Assembly: GCF_021474405.1 (NCBI RefSeq)
Contig: NZ_JAKEIO010000011.1
Span: 1-64,000 of the forward strand
Source of the DNA: [Streptosporangium] indianense
Lineage (GTDB): Bacteria; Actinomycetota; Actinomycetes; Streptomycetales; Streptomycetaceae
Length of the DNA: 64,000 bases
Reading direction: 5' to 3'
In this document: positions 8,030 to 17,203 of the stretch, one piece after another
Position numbering within the stretch: the first letter of the stretch is position 1
Layout of the letters: each line of letters starts with the position of its first letter
Program-made: the position numbers and the translations under genes
Notes under the pieces: generated by a model
The model's input: only the letters and a program-made list of their open reading frames with translations
Database searches by the model: none
Told to the model about the DNA's origin: nothing

Positions 8030-9304
8030 ATGTATGAAGGGGCCCGGGAAGTGCGCGACAATGCCCGGGTGACGTCGGAACACAGGGGCGACTACGAGGA
8101 GCTGGTCGACGAGATCTCGGAGCTGCTCGGCGCGCCCGCGACCCTGGAGAACCGGGACTTCGAGCTGATCGCCTTCGGTGCCTACGACAGTGAGGGCGAC
8201 CTCGATCCCTCGGCCCTGGACCCGGTGCGCACCCGCTCGATCCTCACCCGCCGCTCGACGGCCGCGGTGCGGGCCTGGTTCGAGGGCTTCGGCATCACCC
8301 GCGCGACGGAACCGGTCCGTATCCCGCCGACACCGGAGGCCGGGGTCCTGCGGGGCCGGATCTGCCTCCCCGTCCGGCACCGGGGAGTGGTGCACGGCTA
8401 CGTCTGGCTGCTGGACGACGATCCCGGCCCGAGCGAGCAACAGCTGTCCGCCGCCATGCGGGTCACGGCCCGCATCGGTGCCCTGCTCGCGGACGAGGCA
8501 CAGCACGGCGCCGACCTCAGCCGGGAGCTCCGGGCCGTCCTGACCGCCGAGCCCGGCTGGCAGGGCGACATGGCCGTCGCCGAGCTCCGCACGGCCCTCG
8601 GTCCCCGCGCCGACGGCCTCCACGCCCTGGTGTGTGTCGCGCCCTGGCCCTCGGCCGACCCGGACGACGCCCCGTCGGTCCGCGCGATCCCGGGGGCGAC
8701 GGCGCTGTGCACCCTGCCGTGGGGGGCGACGGCCCAGTGCCTGGCGGTGCTGATCCGCCTGCGCTCCTCGGACGTGCTGACGCCGGCGACCACGGCGGCG
8801 GGGCGGCTGCTGGAGAGGGCGCGTGGGGGAAGCGGCGTGGAGAGCGGTGGGCCGAGCGGCAGCGGCCCGCGCCCGGCAGCGACACCGGCACGGGCACCGG
8901 CCGCCGGCATCGCCACCCCGCGCTCCGGGCTCGCCGAAACGGCCACCGCTTGGCGCGAGGCGTCGGCGGCGGCACGGGCGGCACGGGCCGAGGCGCGGTT
9001 CGGGCCGGTCGCGCAGTGGGCGTCGATCGGGCCGTTCCGGCTGCTCACGGCCCTGCCACCCGACGTCGCCCACGACCCCGTCGCCCGCGCGCTGCTCACC
9101 CCGGCCCACCAGGAACTCGCCCGGACCGCCGAGGTCTTCCTCGACTGCGCCGGCCAGGCCGCCCGGGCCGCCGCCGAACTCGGCATCCACCGCCAGACCC
9201 TGTACTACCGTCTGTCCCGCATCGAGAAGCTCACCGGCCTCGACCTGGACGACGGCGAGGACCGCCTGCTGCTGCACATGGCCCTGAAGGCGCACCGCCT
9301 GTGA
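8030..9304 (+). CDS. PucR-family transcriptional regulator of proline catabolism
   Basis: 424 aa. The C-terminal 60 residues form the PucR-type helix-turn-helix ([29 protein letters not shown], cited in two halves: residues near 375-390 and 390-405). The middle is a GGDEF-like degenerate region common to this family, and the N-terminus has the [23 protein letters not shown] segment. Position, divergent from putA-pruA, suggests it activates that operon in response to proline or P5C. From memory the S. coelicolor protein at this place has been studied as a proline-catabolism activator. The start at ATG 8030 has GGAG 11 bases upstream; a GTG at 8069 is an alternative. Confidence 0.82.
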   Translation: MYEGAREVRDNARVTSEHRGDYEELVDEISELLGAPATLENRDFELIAFGAYDSEGDLDPSALDPVRTRSILTRRSTAAVRAWFEGFGITRATEPVRIPPTPEAGVLRGRICLPVRHRGVVHGYVWLLDDDPGPSEQQLSAAMRVTARIGALLADEAQHGADLSRELRAVLTAEPGWQGDMAVAELRTALGPRADGLHALVCVAPWPSADPDDAPSVRAIPGATALCTLPWGATAQCLAVLIRLRSSDVLTPATTAAGRLLERARGGSGVESGGPSGSGPRPAATPARAPAAGIATPRSGLAETATAWREASAAARAARAEARFGPVAQWASIGPFRLLTALPPDVAHDPVARALLTPAHQELARTAEVFLDCAGQAARAAAELGIHRQTLYYRLSRIEKLTGLDLDDGEDRLLLHMALKAHRL

Positions 9305-9343
9305 GGACGGGCCCACCAGGTCGTCGGCGCACCGGGTGAGGCG

Positions 9344-9922
9344 TCACTTCCCCCCGGCGGCCTCGATCACCTGTCGCAGCCCGGCGGTGAGCCGCTCGGC
9401 GTCCGGCGCGCTCTCCGGGTCGAAGGTCCACTGCGCCATCAGGCCCATCATCAGGGTCAGGTAGAAGGACCCGAGGGTGTCCACCTGCTCGTCCGTCACG
9501 TCGTCCTCGTGCCCGCCGAGGAAGAGCGGCAGGATGCCGCGCGCGCCCTCCCGCTGGGCCCGCGCGAGATGCGCCCGCACCTCCGGCAGCTGATCCCCCA
9601 TGGCCACGATCTCCATGCTGAGCCGCCACAGCGAACCGGGCTCCCGCATGGTCTGGATGATGTTCGCCCAGACGTCGGTGAAGCGCTCCAGCGAGCCCGG
9701 CTCCCCGCGCAGCGCACCGCCGCCCTCGAAGGCGTCGGACATGCCCTCCACCATCTCCACGTACGCCTGGGCCAGCAGCGCGTCCTTGGAGCCGTAGTGG
9801 TAGCCGATCGACGCCAGGTTGGTCCCCGACTCCTTGACGATGTCGCGCGCCGTCGTGCGCAGGAAGCCCTTCGCCAGCAGGCAGCGCTTCGCGCCCTCCA
9901 GCAGATCCTCACGGTGTCCCAT
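9344..9922 (-). CDS. TetR-family repressor, partner of the divergent MFS transporter
   Basis: 192 aa with an N-terminal TetR helix-turn-helix (LLAKGFLRTTARDIVKESG, then IGYHYGSKDALLAQA, about residues 14-52) and a C-terminal ligand-binding domain of the TetR_C type. It starts 86 bp from the MFS gene and is transcribed away from it. Between them lies an 11-bp inverted repeat covering the MFS promoter, so it very likely represses the transporter and perhaps itself. Ends 39 bp from the convergent PucR gene. Confidence 0.88.
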   Translation of the reverse strand: MGHREDLLEGAKRCLLAKGFLRTTARDIVKESGTNLASIGYHYGSKDALLAQAYVEMVEGMSDAFEGGGALRGEPGSLERFTDVWANIIQTMREPGSLWRLSMEIVAMGDQLPEVRAHLARAQREGARGILPLFLGGHEDDVTDEQVDTLGSFYLTLMMGLMAQWTFDPESAPDAERLTAGLRQVIEAAGGK

Positions 9923-9953
9923 GGCACGCCAGCCTAGTCCGTTATCCAGACGC

Positions 9954-9992
9954 TCGTATTAAACAGACGTACTAGACAAGCGTTTAATACGA
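9954..9992. promoter_or_regulatory. Operator: 11-bp inverted repeat between tetR and MFS genes
   Basis: TCGTATTAAAC (9954-9964) and its exact complement GTTTAATACGA (9982-9992), with 17 bases between. The right arm sits inside the spacer of the MFS promoter. This is the expected layout for TetR repression. Confidence 0.75.
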
Positions 9993-10001
9993 CCGTACAG
10001 T
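9973..10001 (+). promoter_or_regulatory. Leaderless promoter of the MFS transporter
   Basis: TAGACA (9973-9978), 17-base spacer, TACAGT (9996-10001). The ATG is at 10009, seven bases after the -10 box, so transcription should start at or one base before the start codon. No ribosome site is present, which agrees with a leaderless mRNA. Confidence 0.7.
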
Positions 10002-10008
10002 CCTGTCC

Positions 10009-11553
10009 ATGACGACGAACCCCCCGCCCTCTCCCGCCCTCGCCGGCCGCCGTGAATGGACGGCCCTCGGCGTGCTGATGCTCCCGCTGCTGCTGGTCTC
10101 GATGGACGTCTCGGTCCTCTACTTCGCGATTCCCGCGATCACCGCCGATCTGGAACCGAGCGCCACCCAGCAGCTGTGGATCTTCGACATCTACGGCTTC
10201 GTGCTGGCCGGCCTGCTGATGACGATGGGCTCGCTCGGCGACCGCATCGGCCGCCGCAGGCTGCTGCTGATCGGCGCCGCCGCATTCGGCACGGCCTCCC
10301 TGATCGCCGCCTACGCGAACAGCGCCGAGACCCTCATCGCCGCCCGCGCGGTCCTCGGCATCGGCGGCGCGACGCTGATGCCGTCCACCATGGCCCTGGT
10401 CCGCACGATGTTCACGGACCCCGCGCAGCGCACCAAGGCGATCGGTGTCTGGTCGGGCGTGATGACGGCCGGCATCGCGCTCGGCTCGGTCATGAGCGGC
10501 ATGCTGGTCGAGCACTTCTGGTGGGGCTCGGTCTTCCTGGTCAACCTGCCCGCGATGCTGCTGCTCCTGGTCCTCGGACCCGCCCTGCTGCCCGAGTCGC
10601 GCACGCCGGACCCCGGCCGCTTCGACCTGCTGAGCGTCCCGGTGTCGATGGCGGCGGTGCTCCCCGTGATCTACGGCCTGAAGGAACTCGCGGCCGAGGG
10701 CTGGAACGTGCGGTACGTGATGTCGGTGACCGTCGGCCTGCTCTTCGCCGCGCTGTTCGTCCACCGCCAGCGCACGACGGCCTCCCCCCTGATCTCCCCG
10801 GACCTGTTCCGGGCCCCCGGCTTCAGCCCGGCGCTCGTCCTCAACCTCGCCGCCGCCTTCGGCATGATGGGCTCGGCGTTCTTCACGACGCAGTACATCC
10901 AGTCGGTCCTGGACAAAGGCCCCCTCGAAGCGGCGCTGTGGAGCCTGCTGCCGTCGGTGCCCATCGCACTCGCCGCGCCCGTCTGCGCACAGCTCGTCCA
11001 GCGGGGCGTCGCACGCGCCCACGTGATCGGCGGAGGCTTCGCGGTCGCCGCGTGCGGCTACGTGATGCTGACCCTGGCCGGAACCGGCTCCCTCTGGCTG
11101 CTGCTCGCCGCTTGCGCCGTCCTGGCCTGCGGCATCGTCGCGGTGATGTCACAGGTCACGGACCTCGCCCTGAGCGCCGCCCCGGCCGAGAAGGCCGGCG
11201 CGGCATCGTCCCTGCTGGAGACGGGCACGGAGTTCGGCGGCGCGCTGAGCATGGCGTTTCTCGGCTCCATCGGCACGGCCGTCTTCCGGCACGACATGCC
11301 GGACTCGGCTCCGGCGGCGGCACGCGAGACCCTGGGCGGCGCCCTGGCCGTGGCCGACCGGCTCCCGGGGCGCGCGGGGGACGCCCTGGCGACGGCGGCC
11401 CGGGAGGCCTTCACCAGCGGCATGCACGCGGCAGCGGTCACGGGTGCGATGCTGCTGGCCGGTGCGGCGGCAGCGGCGGTACTGACCCTGCGGCGGGTCC
11501 GGGAGACGAAGAACGCCGGACGGGCTGAGCAGCTCAGCCCGTCCGGCGTCTGA
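10009..11553 (+). CDS. MFS drug efflux transporter, DHA2 (14-helix) type
   Basis: 514 aa with about 14 membrane helices. The DHA2 signatures are visible: LLLVSMDVSVLYFAIPAI in helix 1, the motif-A loop LGDRIGRRRLLLIG between helices 2 and 3, and the helix-5 motif-C-like GVMTAGIALGSVMSG. It should export a toxic compound by proton antiport across the cytoplasmic membrane; related proteins include EmrB/QacA-type pumps. It is controlled by the divergent TetR gene. The last codons (AEQLSPSGV) are part of a common Streptomyces terminator palindrome, so the C-terminal tail is probably not under protein-level selection. Confidence 0.9.
   Translation: MTTNPPPSPALAGRREWTALGVLMLPLLLVSMDVSVLYFAIPAITADLEPSATQQLWIFDIYGFVLAGLLMTMGSLGDRIGRRRLLLIGAAAFGTASLIAAYANSAETLIAARAVLGIGGATLMPSTMALVRTMFTDPAQRTKAIGVWSGVMTAGIALGSVMSGMLVEHFWWGSVFLVNLPAMLLLLVLGPALLPESRTPDPGRFDLLSVPVSMAAVLPVIYGLKELAAEGWNVRYVMSVTVGLLFAALFVHRQRTTASPLISPDLFRAPGFSPALVLNLAAAFGMMGSAFFTTQYIQSVLDKGPLEAALWSLLPSVPIALAAPVCAQLVQRGVARAHVIGGGFAVAACGYVMLTLAGTGSLWLLLAACAVLACGIVAVMSQVTDLALSAAPAEKAGAASSLLETGTEFGGALSMAFLGSIGTAVFRHDMPDSAPAAARETLGGALAVADRLPGRAGDALATAAREAFTSGMHAAAVTGAMLLAGAAAAAVLTLRRVRETKNAGRAEQLSPSGV
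11513..11549. terminator. Common Streptomyces palindrome used as terminator inside the MFS 3' end
   Basis: ACGCCGGACGGGCTGAGC (11513-11530) and its exact complement (11532-11549), followed by the TGA stop at 11551 and GAGGAC. This sequence family is repeated many times in Streptomyces chromosomes (established by my recollection of many genomes). Confidence 0.85.
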
Positions 11554-11611
11554 GGACGGACCCGTTCAGGACGAACGGAATGCACCTGGGGGGTGAAGCC
11601 CCCCGGGCAGG

Positions 11612-13201
11612 TCAGGCCAGGTTCACCGACCGGGCCGAGGTCGCCCCGATCTCCGCGGCCACCTCGGCCAGCACCGGCGCGGTCACCGTGTCGTCCACGG
11701 TCAGGACCGCCAGTGCCTCGCCACCGGCCACCGCACGCGACACCTGCATGCCGGCGATGTTGAGGCCCGCCTCGCCGAGGATGCGGCCCACCGTGCCGAC
11801 CACGCCGGGACGGTCCTCGTACTTCAGGACCACCATGTGGTCGGCGAGCGCGAGGTCCACGTCATAGTCACCGACCGCGACGATCTTCTGAAGGTGCTTG
11901 GGGCCGGCGAGCGTGCCGGACACCGACACCTCCTCACCGTCGGAGAGCGTGCCGCGCACCGTGACGACGTTGCGGTGCTCGGTCGCCTCGGAGCTGGTGG
12001 TCAGGCGCACCTCGACACCGCGCTCCTGCGCGAACAGCGGCGCGTTGACGTAGGAGACCGTCTCGTCGACGACGTCCTCGAAGACACCCTTGAGCGCGGA
12101 CAGCTCCAGCACCTTCACGTCGTGCTGGGTGATCTCGCCGTACACCTCGACGTCGAGGCGAACCGCGACCTCGCCGGCGAGCGCGGTGAAGATCCGGCCC
12201 AGACGCTCGGCGAGCGGCAGACCCGGCTTGACGTCCTCGGCGATGACACCGCCCTGCACGTTCACCGCGTCCGGCACGAGCTCACCGGCGAGGGCGAGAC
12301 GCACCGAGCGGGCCACGGCGATACCGGCCTTCTCCTGCGCCTCGTCGGTGGAGGCACCGAGGTGCGGGGTGCAGACGACCTGGTCGAACTCGAACAGCGG
12401 GGAGTCCGTGCAGGGCTCCTTCGCGTACACGTCGAGACCGGCACCGGCGACCCGGCCCTCCTTGAGGGCGGAGTACAGCGCCTCCTCGTCGACGATCCCG
12501 CCGCGCGCGGCGTTGACGATGCGCACGCTCGGCTTGACCTTGCGCAGCGCCTCGTCGCCGATCAGGCCGAGGGTCTCGGGGGTCTTGGGGAGGTGGACGG
12601 TGATGAAGTCGGAGACCTCGAGCAGCTCGTCCAGCGACAGGACCTTGACGCCCATCTGCGCGGCGCGGGCGGGCTGCACGTACGGGTCGTAGGCGACGAC
12701 CTTCATGCCGAAGGCCGACATGCGCTGTGCGACGAGCGCGCCGATGCGGCCGAGGCCGACGACGCCGAGGGTCTTCTCGGCCAGCTCGACGCCGGTGTAC
12801 TTGCTGCGCTTCCACTCGCCGTTCTTCAGCGCGGCGTTGGCCTGCGGGATGTTGCGGGCGGTGGCGACCAGCAGACCGCAGGCCAGTTCGGCCGCGGTCA
12901 CGATGTTCGAGGTGGGGGCGTTGACGACCATCACGCCGGCCTTGGTGGCGGCGGAGACGTCCACGTTGTCCAGGCCGACGCCGGCTCGTGCGACGACCTT
13001 CAGCTTGTTCGCGGCGGCGATGGCCTCGGCGTCGACCTTGGTGGCCGAGCGGACCAGAATCGCATCGACGTCGGCGATCGCCGGGAGCAGCTCCGCCCGG
13101 TCGGCGCCGTTGCAGTGCCGGATCTCGAAGTCCGGGCCCAGTGCGTCGACGGTGGCGGGCGACAGCTCTTCAGCGATGAGTACGACGGGTTTCGAGCTCA
13201 C
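11612..13201 (-). CDS. serA: D-3-phosphoglycerate dehydrogenase
   Basis: 529 aa, the long actinobacterial SerA. Oxidises 3-phosphoglycerate with NAD+ to open serine synthesis. Domains: substrate-binding (about 1-95 and 290-320), Rossmann NAD domain with VGLGRIGALVAQRM, catalytic Arg in NAARGGIVDEEAL, His in VVCTPHLGAST, the intervening ASB domain, and a C-terminal ACT domain (DHMVVLKYEDRPGVVGTVG) that binds serine for feedback control. I chose GTG at 13201 (VSSKPVVLIAEELS) with GAGG six bases upstream; the open frame upstream is not coding. Located just downstream of ilvC on the same strand, but a terminator and about 120 bp of leader suggest its own promoter. Confidence 0.95.
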   Translation of the reverse strand: MSSKPVVLIAEELSPATVDALGPDFEIRHCNGADRAELLPAIADVDAILVRSATKVDAEAIAAANKLKVVARAGVGLDNVDVSAATKAGVMVVNAPTSNIVTAAELACGLLVATARNIPQANAALKNGEWKRSKYTGVELAEKTLGVVGLGRIGALVAQRMSAFGMKVVAYDPYVQPARAAQMGVKVLSLDELLEVSDFITVHLPKTPETLGLIGDEALRKVKPSVRIVNAARGGIVDEEALYSALKEGRVAGAGLDVYAKEPCTDSPLFEFDQVVCTPHLGASTDEAQEKAGIAVARSVRLALAGELVPDAVNVQGGVIAEDVKPGLPLAERLGRIFTALAGEVAVRLDVEVYGEITQHDVKVLELSALKGVFEDVVDETVSYVNAPLFAQERGVEVRLTTSSEATEHRNVVTVRGTLSDGEEVSVSGTLAGPKHLQKIVAVGDYDVDLALADHMVVLKYEDRPGVVGTVGRILGEAGLNIAGMQVSRAVAGGEALAVLTVDDTVTAPVLAEVAAEIGATSARSVNLA

Positions 13202-13412
13202 GTGAGTCCTCACAAGTCCAGTGCTGCGGACGGCCGTCCCGACGGCCGCAGGCGGTGGAGGGGTGCTTGCCGCGTTGGAGACGCACGACGCTGTGGGCCT
13301 GACGCGTATGTATCTGTGCAGCAGTCTAGTGGCGCCCGGGGGGTCGTCCTGTGCCGCTGCGGATGGATCACCCGGACGAGACGTGCCGATCTGGAGGGGT
13401 CCGGGGCGAAGC
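13202..13412 (-). promoter_or_regulatory. serA promoter and leader
   Basis: TAGACT on the minus strand (13328-13323) is a good -10 box; the -35 is weak. The predicted leader is about 115 bases and contains an imperfect hairpin around 13228-13255 (CTGCGG pairing with CCGCAG, inner GGCCGTC). No leader peptide with serine codons is seen. Confidence 0.35.
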
Positions 13413-13454
13413 CCCCGCGGCGGCGTCCCCCTGCCGGGGGGCACCGCCGCGGGG
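13413..13454 (-). terminator. Terminator after ilvC
   Basis: Eleven-base-pair outer stem (13413-13423 with 13444-13454) capped by a C-rich/G-rich inner stem, nine bases past the ilvC stop. Confidence 0.8.
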
Positions 13455-13462
13455 CCCGTGGG

Positions 13463-15107
<1,645 letters not shown>

Positions 15108-15128
15108 GGTCTTTTACGTCTCTCTCGC

Positions 15129-16979
15129 TCAGTCGTCTTCGTTGTCGCCGAAGTCGGGGCGGACGTCCCGGGCGGCCATGATCTCGTCGTTGGAGGTGCC
15201 GGCGGCGACCATCGGCCAGACCATCGCGTCCTCGTGGACGATGAAGTCGACGACGACGGGGCGGTCGTTGATGGAGTTCGCCTCTTCGATGACCTTGTCG
15301 AGGTCGTCCGGGGACTCGCAGCGGATGGCGTAGCAGCCCATGGCCTCCGACAGCTTCACGAAGTCGGGGACGCGGGTGCCGCGGGCCTCGGGGTTGACGT
15401 CGTCCGGGCCGGAGTGCAGCACGGTGTTGGAGTACCGCTGGTTGTAGAAGAGGGTCTGCCACTGGCGGACCATCCCGAGGGCGCCGTTGTTGATGACGGC
15501 GACCTTGATCGGGATGTTGTTCAGGGCGCAGGTGGTGAGTTCCTGGTTGGTCATCTGGAAGCAGCCGTCGCCGTCGATGGCCCAGACGGCCCGCTCGGGC
15601 GCTCCGGCCTTGGCGCCCATGGCGGCCGGGACGGCGTAGCCCATGGTTCCGGCGCCGCCGGAGTTCAGCCAGGTGCCCGGCTTGTCGTACTCGATGAAGT
15701 GGGCGGACCACATCTGGTGCTGGCCGACGCCCGCCGCGAAGATCGTGCCCTCGGGGGCGAGCTGCCCGATGCGCTCGATGACCTGCTGCGGGGAGAGCGA
15801 GCCGTCGGCGGGCTGGTCGTAGCCGAGCGGGTAGGTGTCGCGCCAGCGGTTCAGGTCGTTCCACCAGGAGCTGTAGTCGCCCTGATGGCCCTCGCTGTGC
15901 TCCTTCTGGACGGCCTGGATCAGGTCGGCGATGACCTCGCGGGCGTCACCGACGATCGGCACGTCGGCGGCGCGGTTCTTGCCGATCTCGGCCGGGTCGA
16001 TGTCCGCGTGGACGATCTTGGCGAGCGGGGCGAAGCTGTCCAGCTTGCCGGTGACGCGGTCGTCGAAGCGGGCGCCGAGGGCGACGATCAGGTCGGCCTT
16101 CTGCAGCCCGGTGACGGCGGCGACGGAGCCGTGCATGCCGGGCATGCCCAGGTGCTGCGGGTGCTTGTCGGGGAACGAGCCGAGCGCCATCAGGGTGGTG
16201 GTGACGGGCGCGCCGGTGAGCTCGGCGAGGACCTTCAGCTCGGCCGTGGCCTTGGCCTTGATGACACCGCCGCCGACGTACAGCACGGGCCGCTTGGCCT
16301 GGGTGATCAGCTTGGCGGCCTCGCGGATCTGCTTGGCGTGCGGCTTGGTCACCGGGCGGTAGCCGGGCAGGTCCATGGTGGGCGGCCAGGCGAAGGTGGT
16401 CTTCGCCTGGAGGGCGTCCTTGGCGATGTCGACCAGGACCGGGCCGGGACGGCCGGTGGAGGCGATGTGGAACGCCTGGGCGATGATCCGCGGGATGTCC
16501 TCGGCCTTGGTGACGAGGAAGTTGTGCTTGGTGATCGGCATGGTGATGCCGACGATGTCCGCCTCCTGGAAGGCGTCCGTGCCGATCGCCTTGGACGCCA
16601 CCTGGCCCGTGATCGCGACCAGCGGCACGGAGTCCATGTGCGCGTCGGCGATCGGGGTGACCAGGTTGGTGGCGCCGGGGCCGGACGTGGCCATGCAGAC
16701 GCCGACCTTGCCGGTGGCCTGGGCGTAGCCGGTGGCGGCGTGACCGGCGCCCTGCTCGTGGCGGACCAGGACGTGGCGCACCCTGGTGGAGTCCATCAGC
16801 GGGTCGTAGGCCGGGAGGATCGCACCGCCGGGAATGCCGAATACCGTGTCGGCGCCGACCTCCTCGAGAGAGCGGATGAGGGACTGTGCGCCCGTCACCT
16901 GCTCGGGGGCGGAGTGTCCTCCGGATCGGGGCCGGGGCTGCGGGTGGTGGGCCCCGGTGGCCTGCTCGGTCATCGGCAT
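15129..16979 (-). CDS. ilvB: Acetolactate synthase large (catalytic) subunit
   Basis: 616 aa from the ATG at 16979 (MPMTEQ); the next ATG at 16973 has better spacing to GAGAAG and may be the true start. ThDP- and FAD-dependent enzyme joining two pyruvates, or pyruvate and 2-oxobutyrate, for Val/Leu and Ile. Seen: the ThDP-activating Glu in [15 protein letters not shown], the PVVTTLMALG-type middle domain, and the ThDP motif [14 protein letters not shown] ending in NN. Expression is preceded by a leader peptide and attenuator (17054-17170). The long open frame upstream of 16979 is the attenuator RNA, not protein. Confidence 0.96.
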   Translation of the reverse strand: MPMTEQATGAHHPQPRPRSGGHSAPEQVTGAQSLIRSLEEVGADTVFGIPGGAILPAYDPLMDSTRVRHVLVRHEQGAGHAATGYAQATGKVGVCMATSGPGATNLVTPIADAHMDSVPLVAITGQVASKAIGTDAFQEADIVGITMPITKHNFLVTKAEDIPRIIAQAFHIASTGRPGPVLVDIAKDALQAKTTFAWPPTMDLPGYRPVTKPHAKQIREAAKLITQAKRPVLYVGGGVIKAKATAELKVLAELTGAPVTTTLMALGSFPDKHPQHLGMPGMHGSVAAVTGLQKADLIVALGARFDDRVTGKLDSFAPLAKIVHADIDPAEIGKNRAADVPIVGDAREVIADLIQAVQKEHSEGHQGDYSSWWNDLNRWRDTYPLGYDQPADGSLSPQQVIERIGQLAPEGTIFAAGVGQHQMWSAHFIEYDKPGTWLNSGGAGTMGYAVPAAMGAKAGAPERAVWAIDGDGCFQMTNQELTTCALNNIPIKVAVINNGALGMVRQWQTLFYNQRYSNTVLHSGPDDVNPEARGTRVPDFVKLSEAMGCYAIRCESPDDLDKVIEEANSINDRPVVVDFIVHEDAMVWPMVAAGTSNDEIMAARDVRPDFGDNEDD

Positions 16980-17053
16980 TCTCTTCTCAGATGCTGAGGG
17001 TTTATGCGAGGTTTGGGCGGTCTTCGGCTGCTGCACGGAAGGCGCCCGTGCAA

Positions 17054-17088
17054 CAAAAAACCCCTCGTGCCATAAGGCAAGCGAGGGG
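17054..17088 (-). terminator. Attenuator terminator of the ilvBNC operon
   Basis: On the minus strand CCCCTCG...CGAGGGG (17088-17082 with 17067-17061), with inner GGCA/TGCC pairs, is followed at once by six T residues (17060-17055). This is an intrinsic terminator, and U-tracts this clean are rare in Streptomyces. It sits between the leader peptide and ilvB. Confidence 0.88.
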
Positions 17089-17105
17089 AGCGCGCCGGGT
17101 GGGGT

Positions 17106-17128
17106 CGCTGAGCGGTCGAGGCTCAGCG
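17106..17128 (-). promoter_or_regulatory. Hairpin directly after the leader-peptide stop (pause/antiterminator element)
   Basis: CGCTGAG (17128-17122) pairs with CTCAGCG (17112-17106). It starts one base after the leader stop codon, so a ribosome finishing or stalling on the leader would block or free it. This fits the first structure of a ribosome-mediated attenuator. Confidence 0.6.
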
Positions 17129-17170
17129 TCAGCCGACGCGCTTTCCAAGTACGAGAATTCGGGTGCGCAT
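17129..17170 (-). CDS. ilvBNC leader peptide [13 protein letters not shown]
   Basis: Thirteen codons from ATG 17170 to TGA 17129, with GGGGGGAGGG eight bases upstream as a strong ribosome site. Codons 5-8 encode Ile-Leu-Val-Leu, with a further Val at codon 12. Stalling at these codons when branched-chain amino acids run short would prevent the downstream terminator. Leader peptides of this kind upstream of actinobacterial ilvB have been predicted in published comparative work that I recall. Confidence 0.85.
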   Translation of the reverse strand: MRTRILVLGKRVG

Positions 17171-17203
17171 GGCACTGACCCTCCCCCCGGCACGCACTCA
17201 CTG

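Noticed and set aside
13202..13444. N-terminal extension of SerA to 610 residues
   Set aside because: The family begins at SSKPVVLIAEEL, where a GTG with a ribosome site is found; the extra part is promoter DNA with low third-position GC.
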